From Roseovarius autotrophicus (lineage in GTDB: Bacteria > Pseudomonadota > Alphaproteobacteria > Rhodobacterales > Rhodobacteraceae): 64,000 bases of DNA. How positions within the stretch are numbered: position 1 is the stretch's first letter; each line of letters opens with the position of its first letter. Below, piece by piece: positions 8,555 through 19,444 of the stretch. The DNA lies in NCBI RefSeq assembly GCF_018069895.1, contig NZ_JAGQDH010000009.1:1-64000 (forward strand), read 5' to 3'. The notes below the pieces were generated by a model, which saw nothing but the letters and a program-made list of their open reading frames with translations, ran no database searches and was not told where the DNA came from. Both the position numbers and the translations under genes were made by a program.

Positions 8555-9542
8555 GGTGGTGCTGCGTGGCGTGTCGAAACACTATGGCGAGACGGCGGCG
8601 CTTGACGATATGTCGATGACGGTGGCGGACGGGGCGTTCGTGGTGCTGCTGGGGCCGACCGGGGCGGGCAAGACCACCACGCTGCGCCTCATCGCAGGGC
8701 TGGAGGCACCGGACGGGGGCGACATCCTCATCGGGGGCCGGTCGGTGCTGCGTGACACGCCGGCCGAGCGCGACGTGGCGATGGTGTTCCAGCAATATTC
8801 GCTCTACCCGCATCTGAGCGTGCGCGACAATCTCGCCTTTCCGCTGCGCTCTCCGGCGCTGCGCACGCCCGAAGCCGAGATCACGCGCAAGGTGGCCGAG
8901 GTGGCCGAGGTGCTGCACATCTCCCACAAGCTTGACAACAAGGCGACCGCGCTCTCGGGCGGCGAGATGCAGCGCGTCTCGATCGGCCGCGCGCTGGTGC
9001 GTGCGCCGCAGCTTTTCCTGATGGACGAGCCGCTGAGTTCGCTCGATGCCAAGCTGCGCGCCGATCTGCGGGTGGAGTTGAAGCGCATCCATGCAAGCCT
9101 TGGGCGCACGCTGCTTTACGTCACCCATGATCAGATCGAGGCGATGACCATGGCGACCGAGGTGGGTGTGCTCGATCAGGGCCGCCTTGTGCAGTTCGGC
9201 ACCCCGCGCGAGATTTACGAGAGCCCGGTGAGCCTCTATGTCGCCGCGCGGCTTGGGCAGCCGCGCATCAACGCCCTGCCCGCCGGTCTTTTCGGCGGCG
9301 CGCCCAGAGGCGCAAAGACCATCGGCCTGCGCCCCGAACATATCCGGCTGGGCGAGGGGCGCGACGCGGAGGTGGTGCGCGTGGAGCGGCTGGGCGATCA
9401 GACCCGGCTGCACCTGCGGCTTGACGGGCATGACATCGTGACCCTGACCGACCCACACTCCGATCTTGAAACCGGCGACAGCCTCGCCATCACCCCGCGC
9501 GATGCGCTCTATTTCGACGCGTCCGGCAACCGTTTGTCCTGA
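8547..9542 (+). CDS. Sugar ABC transporter ATPase 2 (MalK/UgpC type)
   Basis: The second ATPase, 331 aa, has Walker A GPTGAGKTT at residues 36-44, signature LSGGEMQRV near 135, FLMDEPLSSLD, and VTHDQ, so every catalytic motif is present. The C-terminal TOBE region is about 35 residues shorter than in its partner. The start at 8547 lies within the end of the first ATPase gene. Presumably it pairs with that protein. The kinase gene starts 10 bp after its stop, so uptake and phosphorylation are probably co-transcribed. Confidence 0.92.
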   Translation: MAEVVLRGVSKHYGETAALDDMSMTVADGAFVVLLGPTGAGKTTTLRLIAGLEAPDGGDILIGGRSVLRDTPAERDVAMVFQQYSLYPHLSVRDNLAFPLRSPALRTPEAEITRKVAEVAEVLHISHKLDNKATALSGGEMQRVSIGRALVRAPQLFLMDEPLSSLDAKLRADLRVELKRIHASLGRTLLYVTHDQIEAMTMATEVGVLDQGRLVQFGTPREIYESPVSLYVAARLGQPRINALPAGLFGGAPRGAKTIGLRPEHIRLGEGRDAEVVRVERLGDQTRLHLRLDGHDIVTLTDPHSDLETGDSLAITPRDALYFDASGNRLS

Positions 9543-9552
9543 GGAGATCCCC

Positions 9553-11184
9553 ATGCCGCAATTCATCAACACGAAGGAAACCCTCGTCACCGAGGCGATC
9601 GACGCGATGTTGCGCACCGCAGGTGGGCGGCTGGCGCGGCTGGACGGCTATCCGCATATCAAGGTGGTGATGCGCACCGACTGGGATCGCTCGCGCGTGG
9701 CGCTTATTTCGGGGGGCGGCTCGGGGCACGAGCCGAGCCATGCGGGTTTTGTGGGCCAGGGGATGCTGACGGCGGCGGTCTGTGGCGAGGTCTTTGCCTC
9801 GCCTTCGGTCGATGCGGTGCTGGCGGCGATTCTTGCCGTGACCGGCAAGGCGGGGTGCCTTCTTATCGTCAAGAACTATACCGGCGACCGGCTCAATTTC
9901 GGGCTGGCGGCGGAACGCGCGCGCGCGCAGGGGCTGCGGGTCAGCATGGTGATCGTCGATGACGACATAGCACTTCCGGACCTGCCGCAGCCGCGCGGCG
10001 TGGCGGGCACGCTTTTCGTGCACAAGATCGCGGGCGCGCTGGCCGAACAGGGGGCCGATCTCGATGCGGTGACGCAAGCGGCGGAACGGGTGATCAGGGG
10101 CGTGGTGTCCATCGGCATGTCGCTTGATACCTGCACCATTCCCGGCAACCCCAAGGAGGCCCGGATCAAGCCCGGCAAGGCAGAGCTTGGCCTTGGCATC
10201 CATGGCGAGGCAGGGATCGAGCAGGTCGATTTCTCGACCGCGCGCGCGGCGATGGAAATGGTGGTGGACCGACTTGCCCCGCGCATGGGGCCGGGGCCGC
10301 ATGTAGCCCTGTTGAACAATCTGGGCGGGGCGACGCCGCTGGAAATGGGCGTGTTGGCAGAGGAGTTGCTCACGTCGCGGATCGGCGGGCAGGTCCGCTG
10401 GCTGGTGGGGCCGGCGCCGATGATGACCTCGCTCGACATGCAGGGGTTTTCCGTCTCTCTCCTGCCTGCGGGGCGGGCGGAGGAAGCGGCGATGGCCGCG
10501 CCGGTGGCGCCCTGGGCCTGGCCCGGCTGTCTGCCCGTGGGGGGCGTGGAGGTGGTGGCGCTGCCCGACGGGCTGGCGCCGATCAGGCCGATTCCGTCGC
10601 CCGATGACGAGATGCGCGCGCTCATCGAACGGTGCTGCACGATTCTCATCGAGGCGGAGGGGCCGCTCAATGCGCTCGACGCCAAATCGGGCGACGGCGA
10701 CACCGGCAGCACGCTCGCCACGGCCGCGCGGGCGCTGATCGGAGCGCTCGACCGGCTGCCGCTTGCGGATCAGACGCAGCTTTACCGCGCCATCGGGCTG
10801 GAACTGAGCCAGACCATGGGCGGATCGTCGGGGGTGCTTCTGGCGATCTTCTTTGCCGCGGCGGGCGATGCCTCGGCCAGCGGGCAAGACATGATCGGGG
10901 CGCTGAGGGCGGGTCTGGACCGGATCATGCAGGTGGGAGGCGCGCGGCCGGGCGATCGCACCATGATCGACGCGCTCGCCCCCGCGCTTGACGCTCTGGG
11001 CGATGGTCTGGCGGCGGCGGCAGGCGCGGCACGGCAGGGGGCGGATGCCACGGCCGCGATCACCCGCGCGCGTGCCGGGCGCGCAAGCTATCTTGCCGCA
11101 GAGAGCCTGGCCGGGCACAACGATCCGGGCGCCGAGGCGGTGGCGCGGCTTTTCGAGGAACTGGACCGGGCAGGGGCGGCCTGA
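9553..11184 (+). CDS. ATP-dependent dihydroxyacetone-type kinase (DhaK-DhaL fusion)
   Basis: A 543-aa single-chain kinase. The N-terminal DhaK domain has GSGHEPSH from about residue 57 and the histidine that binds the ketose covalently in GIHGEAG (about His217). The C-terminal DhaL domain has the Mg-ATP site GDGDTGSTL near residue 380 and MGGSSGV. The ATG at 9553 follows GAGGAG. Homologues phosphorylate dihydroxyacetone, and relatives act on erythrulose in tetritol catabolism. Being last in a sugar/polyol ABC operon with no dehydrogenase, it may act directly on an imported ketose. The substrate remains open. Confidence 0.9.
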   Translation: MPQFINTKETLVTEAIDAMLRTAGGRLARLDGYPHIKVVMRTDWDRSRVALISGGGSGHEPSHAGFVGQGMLTAAVCGEVFASPSVDAVLAAILAVTGKAGCLLIVKNYTGDRLNFGLAAERARAQGLRVSMVIVDDDIALPDLPQPRGVAGTLFVHKIAGALAEQGADLDAVTQAAERVIRGVVSIGMSLDTCTIPGNPKEARIKPGKAELGLGIHGEAGIEQVDFSTARAAMEMVVDRLAPRMGPGPHVALLNNLGGATPLEMGVLAEELLTSRIGGQVRWLVGPAPMMTSLDMQGFSVSLLPAGRAEEAAMAAPVAPWAWPGCLPVGGVEVVALPDGLAPIRPIPSPDDEMRALIERCCTILIEAEGPLNALDAKSGDGDTGSTLATAARALIGALDRLPLADQTQLYRAIGLELSQTMGGSSGVLLAIFFAAAGDASASGQDMIGALRAGLDRIMQVGGARPGDRTMIDALAPALDALGDGLAAAAGAARQGADATAAITRARAGRASYLAAESLAGHNDPGAEAVARLFEELDRAGAA

Positions 11185-11307
11185 AGCGAACCGCCAGACG
11201 CCTACCGCCCTTGAACCTGCGCCTGCGCCTCAGGGCATCGGGGGCAGGGCGATGCGGCGGACAGGTCGCGTGCCGCCATGGCATGCAGAGAGTTTCGGTT
11301 CGCACGG

Positions 11308-11784
11308 CTATTGCGGGCCGTCATCCCGTTTGCCCAGCATGCGATAGAGATTGCGTTCCGAAACCCCGGCGGCATCGGCAATCAGGCGGCGGTTGCCGTT
11401 GAACCGTCGGGTCAGTTCGGCAAGGTATTTTTCGCGCAGTTCATCCACCGTGGGAAGGTTGTCAAACCGCAGGGTGACCCCTGCATTGCGCCGGGCGTTG
11501 TCATCACCCGGCGGCAGGTTAAGGTGGTCCGGTTCGATCCGGCGCGCGCCATGCGACATGATGATTGCGCGCTCGACCACGTTGCCGAGTTCCCGCACAT
11601 TGCCGGGCCAGCTGTAGCTTTCCATCGCCCGCAAGGCTGCCGGGGTGAATTCCTTTGCGATGCCGCGCTGAAAATTGCGGCTCTCCAGAAAACGCTGTGC
11701 GAGCAGGGCAATATCGGCCCGCCGGTCGCGCAGGGGTGGGATTTCGACAATGAAGGCCGAGAGAAACTGCAGGAGGTCCGAGGT
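11308..11784 (-). pseudogene. C-terminal fragment of a sigma-54-dependent (NtrC-family) activator
   Basis: On the minus strand, from about 11784 down to the stop at 11308, the translation matches the end of the AAA+ domain (VEIPPLRDRRADI, YSWPGNVRELGN) and a Fis-type DNA-binding helix-turn-helix (IADAAGVSERNLYRML) of an NtrC-like regulator. The Walker A and B motifs and the GAFTGA loop are missing. The open frame continues upstream into unrelated DNA at 11785-11835, so this is a truncated 3' end joined to another gene's 5' end, not a working regulator. Confidence 0.85.
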
Positions 11785-11971
11785 GCGCGCCCGGGCCTTC
11801 GGGCAGGCCGTTCTTGTCCTTGCAGGCGATTTCACAGGCGCGGCAGCCGATGCAATCGACGTTGTTGTGGATGAAACCCATCTGCATCTCGGGCACGACG
11901 GGTTCGTAGACCTCGCGCTTGCGTTTTAGGATCGCGGCCTTCAGCGTGGGAATATCGGCCTTGTCGGTCAT
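11785..11971 (-). pseudogene. N-terminal fragment of a DmsB-like ferredoxin subunit
   Basis: The minus-strand frame starts with ATG at 11971 and gives about 60 residues including CIGCRACEIAC, a [4Fe-4S] cluster motif of the iron-sulfur subunit of DMSO-reductase-type complexes. The similarity ends near LPEGP (about 11792), after which the frame runs out of register across the sigma-54 activator fragment. The three further cluster motifs expected in a subunit of about 200-240 aa are absent. No ribosome-binding site is visible, because phage-type sequence begins immediately on the other side of the start codon. Confidence 0.8.
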
Positions 11972-12141
11972 GGTGTTCTGCCGAAGGTTTCGACCGCCGC
12001 AATCACCATCGGGGCGTCGGTCTATCTGGCCGGGGGGTGGTGACGACCGATGACGACTCCGGGGCCAATCCCTTCCTTGGCCATGCCGTCACCGCCGCCC
12101 CGAACCCGTCGGCCAGCGTCAACGTGCGCCTCAAGGGTTGA
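11972..12141 (+). pseudogene. C-terminal remnant of a DUF2190-like capsid protein, frameshifted
   Basis: Reading from 11972, the plus strand encodes GVLPKVSTAAITIGASVYLAG and then a stop. After a G6 run (12032-12037) a second frame continues VVTTDDDSGANPFLGHAV and ends NVRLKG with TGA at 12139. This resembles the end of DUF2190 capsid-decoration proteins of tailed phages. One base has been lost or two gained at the G run. It is the left edge of the prophage scrap. Confidence 0.6.
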
Positions 12142-12143
12142 CC

Positions 12144-12344
12144 ATGAGCCCGGCCACCATCAAAGCCCAGCTTGACCGCCTGCGCCGCGCGCAGGTGAAG
12201 GTGGCTGCGCTGGTGGTGGCCGATCCTGTCTATGCGCCGATCTTCACCCGGCTTGAAGCCGAGATCGCCGATATGGAAGCGATGCTGTCGGGCGACGTGA
12301 TTGCCCGCGCCCGTGCCGTGGCCCGTCAGATGGCAACCGCCTGA
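12144..12344 (+). CDS. Small phage-like protein of unknown function
   Basis: A 66-aa charged, helical protein starting at ATG 12144, two bases after the stop of the capsid-protein remnant, as in phage head gene clusters. No known domain was recognised; it is Ala/Arg-rich with a likely N-terminal amphipathic helix. Its 3' end overlaps the convergent recombinase gene by 19 bp, so the end of the frame may have been created by the rearrangement and may not be the original C-terminus. Confidence 0.45.
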   Translation: MSPATIKAQLDRLRRAQVKVAALVVADPVYAPIFTRLEAEIADMEAMLSGDVIARARAVARQMATA

Positions 12345-13567
12345 ATCATCCTCAACAGGTGGTCCAGATCGGCCCCCTTTCCATAGCGTTCCCGCGTCAG
12401 GCGATGGCCGAACAGGTCGCGCCTGATCCGATCATCAATGCCCGCTGCCTGCATCCGGTCTTCGAAGGAATGGCGCAAGGAATAGAGGCTATGCCCCGGC
12501 GACTCCATCAACCCGTTTTCGCGCAGATACTTGTTGACCGTGGCCGACAAGGCCGGGTTGTCGGCGTAGCGCGGGAAGCCGTCAGGGCATTGCCGGAAGG
12601 CTTCAAGGCTGACCCCGGCAAGCGGGATGATCCGCCGCGCATAGGCCGACTTCAACTGCCGCCCTACGGGTTCAATCGAGATATGCGGCACCTTGTGGTC
12701 AAGCCTGATCTGGGCCGCCGTCAGGCACGCCCCTTCGCTGGGCCTGTAGCCGGTATTCACCATGCCCAGAAGGATGCAGCGGGCTTCAAGGTTCAGGCCG
12801 TCCAGCGCCCCCGGTGCCAACAGCTTGTCCCTGATCCATGCCACGCTGAACGGCGGGCGGGACCGTTTCTCGCCTTCCTTGAACGACAGATCAGACAAGG
12901 GCAGCACCAGCCCCAGCCGCTTCATCTTGTTGACGGTCTTCAACACGTCGCCAAGGTGAATCAGGTCTTTGTTCGCACTGTTCGGAGTCAGGTCTTCGGA
13001 GGCCATGCGTTCGATCCACCAGTTGCGGAAATCCAGCATGTCATAGCCCGATATGTCGGCCAGTGCCTTGTCGCCAACCACGGCAAGGAAGTTGTTCACG
13101 GCCTTGATGCGCGGATTCTTCCAGCGGCGCATCTGGTCTTCGCTCTTGCCGATGGTGCGATCTGCGGCAAGGGTCCAGTAGAGTTCCAGCGCCCGGCTGA
13201 CCGTGATCTTCGGTTCCTGCGCGCCGCCCAGAAGTGCTGCGGCCTCTTTCCGGTCAGGCTGACCATTGCGCAGGGGCACGGCCTCTATGCGTTCCAGAAG
13301 GTCTTCGCGGGGCAGGCTGGCAACCTGCGCGGCTGGCAGGTAGCGAAAGCCCCGTGCCGCCGCCAGTTCGCGCGCAGCCTCGAACCGTCTTTCGGCGTCG
13401 CCCGTGTCGCCCGCCAGCCGGGCTTCCCAGCCCTCGACCAGATGTTCCCACGCCACCGGGGCCTTGCTCTTGGCCACGGACTCCGAATCCGTGTGCAGGC
13501 TGATCCAGACCGTTTCGCGGGGCTCAACCCGTCGATACCGCAAGGGCACCCGCTTGCGCAGATGCAA
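12326..13567 (-). CDS. Phage-type tyrosine recombinase (integrase)
   Basis: A 413-aa site-specific recombinase with an N-terminal arm/core-binding half and a C-terminal catalytic domain. The conserved residues can be seen as Arg in TGYRPSEGA, His-x-x-Arg-like LRHSFEDRM, a second His in LFGHRLT, and the nucleophile Tyr in RERYGKG. No ATG opens the frame; TTG at 13567 is the only plausible marked start, but the family usually begins with a few residues such as SIVRRGS, which lie in frame just upstream, so the true start is uncertain. The gene lies 174 bp from the 3' end of tRNA-Ser, its likely attachment site. Confidence 0.85.
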   Translation of the reverse strand: MHLRKRVPLRYRRVEPRETVWISLHTDSESVAKSKAPVAWEHLVEGWEARLAGDTGDAERRFEAARELAAARGFRYLPAAQVASLPREDLLERIEAVPLRNGQPDRKEAAALLGGAQEPKITVSRALELYWTLAADRTIGKSEDQMRRWKNPRIKAVNNFLAVVGDKALADISGYDMLDFRNWWIERMASEDLTPNSANKDLIHLGDVLKTVNKMKRLGLVLPLSDLSFKEGEKRSRPPFSVAWIRDKLLAPGALDGLNLEARCILLGMVNTGYRPSEGACLTAAQIRLDHKVPHISIEPVGRQLKSAYARRIIPLAGVSLEAFRQCPDGFPRYADNPALSATVNKYLRENGLMESPGHSLYSLRHSFEDRMQAAGIDDRIRRDLFGHRLTRERYGKGADLDHLLRMIQAVAI

Positions 13568-13740
13568 GGTAGAACCGCGCCGAACGATGCTGATGGACTG
13601 ACTCCCGCCATGGCCGTGTGCAGCGGATTGTGTAGCAATATGTGCAGCAAAACAAGCGGAATGATCTGGCGAAGGGCTGTCGAAAGCGACATAAACCCTT
13701 CATTTTCAATCTATTACGGGGAATTTAAGAGTGGGAAAAA

Positions 13741-13830
13741 TGGCGGAGAGACAGGGATTCGAACCCTGGGTGGACTTGCGCCCACAACGGTTTTCGAGAC
13801 CGCCCCGTTCGACCACTCCGGCACCTCTCC
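13741..13830 (-). tRNA. tRNA-Ser(CGA)
   Basis: The reverse strand folds as a class II tRNA of 90 nt. The acceptor stem GGAGAGG pairs with TCTCTCC, the anticodon loop CTCGAAA has anticodon CGA for UCG serine codons, a long variable arm follows, the T-loop is TTCGAAT, and CCA is encoded at the 3' end (13743-13741). The 3' end faces the recombinase gene, so the tRNA is the likely integration target. The tRNA is intact, as expected when an element restores the 3' end on insertion. Confidence 0.95.
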
Positions 13831-13944
13831 GCGGGGGTCTGGTGAGCGCGTTTACTTGGCTTTGGCGGGCGGGGCAAGGGGGTTATGGATTGTTTGTGCC
13901 GGGAAATTGCCTAGGTTGGGGAAAACCCGATGACGAGGTGCGCC

Positions 13945-14778
13945 ATGTCCGTTCTGCCGACCGTCCCGAGACTGCCCGTGCTCTGGCTTGTGGCGGCGCT
14001 GTCCCTGTGGCACGGAGCGGCGCTTGCGGCCGATCGCGACCGGCTGGAGGCGTTTCTGGCGGTGACAGGCTTTGACGTGGCGCTGGACAGTATCGCGCTG
14101 AGCGCGGCGGACGCTCCGGCCATGATCGATCTTGCCCCCGAGGATTTCGGTTTGGCCTGGCCACGCATCACCGCCGAGGTTTTCGACACCGCCGCGATGC
14201 GCCGGAGCGCGCTCGATATCCTTGCGGAGACGATGGATGACGCGATGCTGGGCCATGCCGCCGCCTTTTATGCCTCCGATCTCGGGCAGCGGCTGGTCGA
14301 GGTCGAGAACGCCGCGCATATGCGAAGCGACGACGAGGCCAGGCGTGCCGAGGGAGAGGCGCTGCTGGCGACGATGGAGGCCGGGCGGCGGGCCGTGCTG
14401 GAACGGATGACCGACGCGGTCGACGCCTCCGGGCAGGCGCTTCTGGCGGTTCAGGCGATCCAGTTTCGCTTTCTGATGGCGGCGTCTGCGGCAGGGCTGA
14501 CCGAGGGGGCGCTCGATGCCGAGTTGCTGCGCCTGATGCTGGCGCAAGGGGCCGAGGAGATGCGCGCGCCGATGCGCGCTTCGGCGCTGGCCAACGCGGC
14601 GCAGACCTATCAGGATATCCCGACCGGGGATCTGCGCGCCTATGCCGAGGCACTGGCGCATCCGGTCATGGCGCGCGTCTACGAATTGATGAATGCCGTG
14701 CAGTACGAGATCATGGCCGACCGGTTCGAGGCGCTGGCGCTGCGGCTTGCCGAGGTGCCGCCGGCGCAGGATCTGTGA
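13945..14778 (+). CDS. Secreted DUF2059-type protein
   Basis: A 277-aa protein with a signal peptide (hydrophobic core after VLPTVPRLPV, ending near AALAA), then an all-helical, Ala-rich, acidic domain. The segment with AMLGHAAAFYASDLGQRL matches the repeated motif of DUF2059 proteins, in which a second copy lies in the C-terminal half. Function is unknown; it should be periplasmic. ATG 13945 is preferred to ATG 13930 because GAGG lies seven bases before it. The gene stands alone between the tRNA and rplU, with a terminator after it. Confidence 0.7.
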   Translation: MSVLPTVPRLPVLWLVAALSLWHGAALAADRDRLEAFLAVTGFDVALDSIALSAADAPAMIDLAPEDFGLAWPRITAEVFDTAAMRRSALDILAETMDDAMLGHAAAFYASDLGQRLVEVENAAHMRSDDEARRAEGEALLATMEAGRRAVLERMTDAVDASGQALLAVQAIQFRFLMAASAAGLTEGALDAELLRLMLAQGAEEMRAPMRASALANAAQTYQDIPTGDLRAYAEALAHPVMARVYELMNAVQYEIMADRFEALALRLAEVPPAQDL

Positions 14779-14845
14779 GTGCGTGACGACGCAACCTGGC
14801 GGGAATGGCTTGACTCGGGGCCGCGTCTGGAGCATATGCCCACGG

Positions 14846-14876
14846 ACCGGCGGGGTGGCTCGCCGGTTTTGTCTTT
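14846..14876 (+). terminator. Rho-independent terminator before rplU
   Basis: ACCGGCG (14846-14852) pairs with CGCCGGT (14861-14867), followed by TTTGTCTTT. It ends transcription from the DUF2059 gene ahead of the ribosomal operon. Confidence 0.6.
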
Positions 14877-14975
14877 GAATGACACCCGGAACGGGTGCGC
14901 TGTTCGAGGTGGCCCGAAGGCCGAAACGCCCGCAGTCGCGGGGACCACAGGACGCGGAAGCGAAAGGAAATGCCC

Positions 14976-15569
14976 ATGTTTGCGGTCCTCAAGACCGGCG
15001 GCAAGCAATACAAGGTCCATGCGGGCGATGTGCTCCGGGTGGAAAAGCTTGCGGCGGATGCCGGTGAGAAAGTACAGTTCAACGAGGTTCTGATGCTGGG
15101 CGGCGAAAGCCTTGTCATCGGCGCGCCTCTGGTTGCAGGGGCTGCGGTCCAGGCCGAGGTTGTCGACCAGGTCAAGGGTGACAAGGTCATCAGCTTTGTC
15201 AAGCGCCGGCGCAAGCACGGTTCGCAGCGCACCCGTGGCCATCGCCAGAAACTGACGCTGGTGCGGGTCACTGATATTCTCGCCAGCGGCGCAGAGGCGA
15301 CGGGCGTGAAGGCCGCGATCGGTGCCGGCTCCGTGAGCGGCGCCACCGCGATCAGTGCCGAGCCGGCCGGTGGCGACGATCTCAAGCGGCTGTCGGGCGT
15401 TGGCCCGGCGCTCGAGAAGAAGCTGCTCGCCTCGGGCGTCACCAGCTTTGCGCAGATCGCCGCCTGGACGCCCGAGGACGTGGCGGCCTTCGACGAGAAG
15501 CTGAATTTCAAGGGTCGGATCGAGCGTGAGGGCTGGATCGAACAGGCCAAGGAACTGGCCAAGGGCTAA
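14976..15569 (+). CDS. rplU: 50S ribosomal protein L21 with C-terminal helix-hairpin-helix extension
   Basis: Residues 1 to about 103 are L21 ([14 protein letters not shown] at the N-terminus; [16 protein letters not shown] in the RNA-binding region). The remaining 94 residues form an Ala/Gly-rich linker and a domain with [17 protein letters not shown] near residue 136, a helix-hairpin-helix motif also seen at the ends of other alphaproteobacterial proteins. The total is 197 aa, about twice normal L21. ATG 14976 is chosen because GAAAGGA lies eight bases upstream; ATG 14970 is too close to it. rpmA follows after 11 bp. Confidence 0.95.
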   Translation: MFAVLKTGGKQYKVHAGDVLRVEKLAADAGEKVQFNEVLMLGGESLVIGAPLVAGAAVQAEVVDQVKGDKVISFVKRRRKHGSQRTRGHRQKLTLVRVTDILASGAEATGVKAAIGAGSVSGATAISAEPAGGDDLKRLSGVGPALEKKLLASGVTSFAQIAAWTPEDVAAFDEKLNFKGRIEREGWIEQAKELAKG

Positions 15570-15580
15570 GGAGAGACGAA

Positions 15581-15850
15581 ATGGCACACAAAAAAGCAGG
15601 CGGTTCGTCCCGCAACGGTCGCGACTCTGCGGGCCGTCGCCTTGGCGTAAAGAAATTTGGCGGCGAGGCCGTGATTCCCGGCAACATCATCGTGCGCCAG
15701 CGCGGCAACAAGTTCTGGCCGGGCAATGGCGTGGGGCAGGGCAAGGATCACACCATCTTCGCCGTGACCGAGGGGGCCGTGACCTTTCACAAGGGTCTCA
15801 AGGGCCGCACCTTCATTTCGGTTCTGCCAGTGGCGGAGGCCGCTGAGTAA
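15581..15850 (+). CDS. rpmA: 50S ribosomal protein L27
   Basis: At 89 aa this is typical L27: [16 protein letters not shown] at the N-terminus, the flexible tail that reaches the peptidyl-transferase centre, then KFGGE and RQRG. There is no cleavable N-terminal extension of the Firmicutes type. The start follows AAGGAGAG and the gene is co-transcribed with rplU. A strong terminator follows its stop. Confidence 0.97.
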   Translation: MAHKKAGGSSRNGRDSAGRRLGVKKFGGEAVIPGNIIVRQRGNKFWPGNGVGQGKDHTIFAVTEGAVTFHKGLKGRTFISVLPVAEAAE

Positions 15851-15869
15851 GCCGACCTCGAAGGTTTCG

Positions 15870-15910
15870 AACAAGAGGGGATCGGCGCGGGCCGGTCCCC
15901 TTGTTATTTT
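15870..15910 (+). terminator. Rho-independent terminator after rpmA
   Basis: AACAAGAGGGGATCGGC pairs, with one bulge and one mismatch, with GGCCGGTCCCCTTGTT, followed by ATTTT. It closes the rplU-rpmA operon. Confidence 0.75.
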
Positions 15911-16027
15911 GTGCCGTCCATCTGTCAAATCCGCGTCACTTTGCGGTGTAAGGCAGGGTTTGCGCGCTTGCGACATCGGTGCAAGCCCCCATGTGGGAAG
16001 GACCGCCATCATGCGAAGGAGGAGCGC

Positions 16028-18734
<2,707 letters not shown>

Positions 18735-18805
18735 TCTGCGCCGATCCTTGCCGAAGGCCGTCCGCGCGCTTGCGGGGCGATGCGCGGTGGCCTATCTGTG
18801 GGCTC

Positions 18806-19444
18806 ATGAAACGCCTCGCCCTTGCCGCCCTCATCGCCGCGCTGCCCGTGTCCCAGGCCGGGGCGCATCCGCATGTGTTCGTCGATGTGGCGCTCGGGTT
18901 TGCGGATGACGGCGCGGGCAACCTGACCGGCGTCGAGGTGACGTGGACCTATGACGATTTCTTCTCGCTGCTGATCCTGACCGATATGGGGCTTGATCCC
19001 GATGGCGACGGGGTGCTGACCGAGGAGGAACTGGTGCGGCTCAAGGGGTTCGACCTTGCGGAATGGCCAGAGGGGTTCGAGGGCGATTTATACATCCATG
19101 CGGGCGAGGAGAAGATCGCGCTGGACCACCCGGTGCCGACCGATGTGCGCCTGGAGGAGGGCCGGATTGTCGCTACCCATACCCGCAGCTTTGGTCCCGT
19201 GCTGGCCGAGGGGCTGCGGGTCGATCCGTATGATCCGACCTATTACGTCGCCTACACGCTTGCCGGGCCGGTCACGCTGCCGTCGGGCTGCGCCTACACG
19301 ATCCAGGAGCCGGACCTTGACGAAAGCCAGCGCGCGTTTCGCGACATGCTGGCGCAGATGACGGCCGAAGAGCAGTTTACCGGCGTCGAGGTGGGCAATC
19401 TGTTTTCCGAGACCATGGTGATTTCGTGCCGCGCGCGGTCCTGA
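18806..19444 (+). CDS. DUF1007 periplasmic protein linked to Ni/Co transport
   Basis: A 212-aa protein with a signal peptide ([20 protein letters not shown]) followed by HPHVFVDV, the histidine-rich start typical of DUF1007 proteins, and an EF-hand-like segment [12 protein letters not shown] around residues 77-88. ATG 18806 begins the signal peptide; the in-frame upstream codons lie in proB's 3' region. The next gene, overlapping by 19 bases, is a NicO-type transporter, and DUF1007 proteins are commonly paired with these. It probably binds or delivers the metal in the periplasm. Confidence 0.85.
   Translation: MKRLALAALIAALPVSQAGAHPHVFVDVALGFADDGAGNLTGVEVTWTYDDFFSLLILTDMGLDPDGDGVLTEEELVRLKGFDLAEWPEGFEGDLYIHAGEEKIALDHPVPTDVRLEEGRIVATHTRSFGPVLAEGLRVDPYDPTYYVAYTLAGPVTLPSGCAYTIQEPDLDESQRAFRDMLAQMTAEEQFTGVEVGNLFSETMVISCRARS

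Noticed and set aside
11185..11307. Search for the second attachment site of the tRNA-Ser element left of the fragments
   Set aside because: No copy of the tRNA 3' end was found by eye between the kinase gene and the recombinase, so no att site is annotated.
11519..11971. A 150-codon frame that could be called a new ferredoxin-like protein
   Set aside because: Only its first 60 residues match DmsB; the remainder is the sigma-54 activator fragment read in the wrong frame.
13741..13830. A possible protein start in the sequence MAERQGFEPWVDLRPQ over the tRNA gene
   Set aside because: This is the familiar false peptide produced by translating a tRNA-Ser in reverse; the cloverleaf is complete.
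12359..13933. A 524-codon plus-strand frame across the recombinase and tRNA-Ser
   Set aside because: It is antisense to a recombinase with a full catalytic residue set and reads through the tRNA gene.
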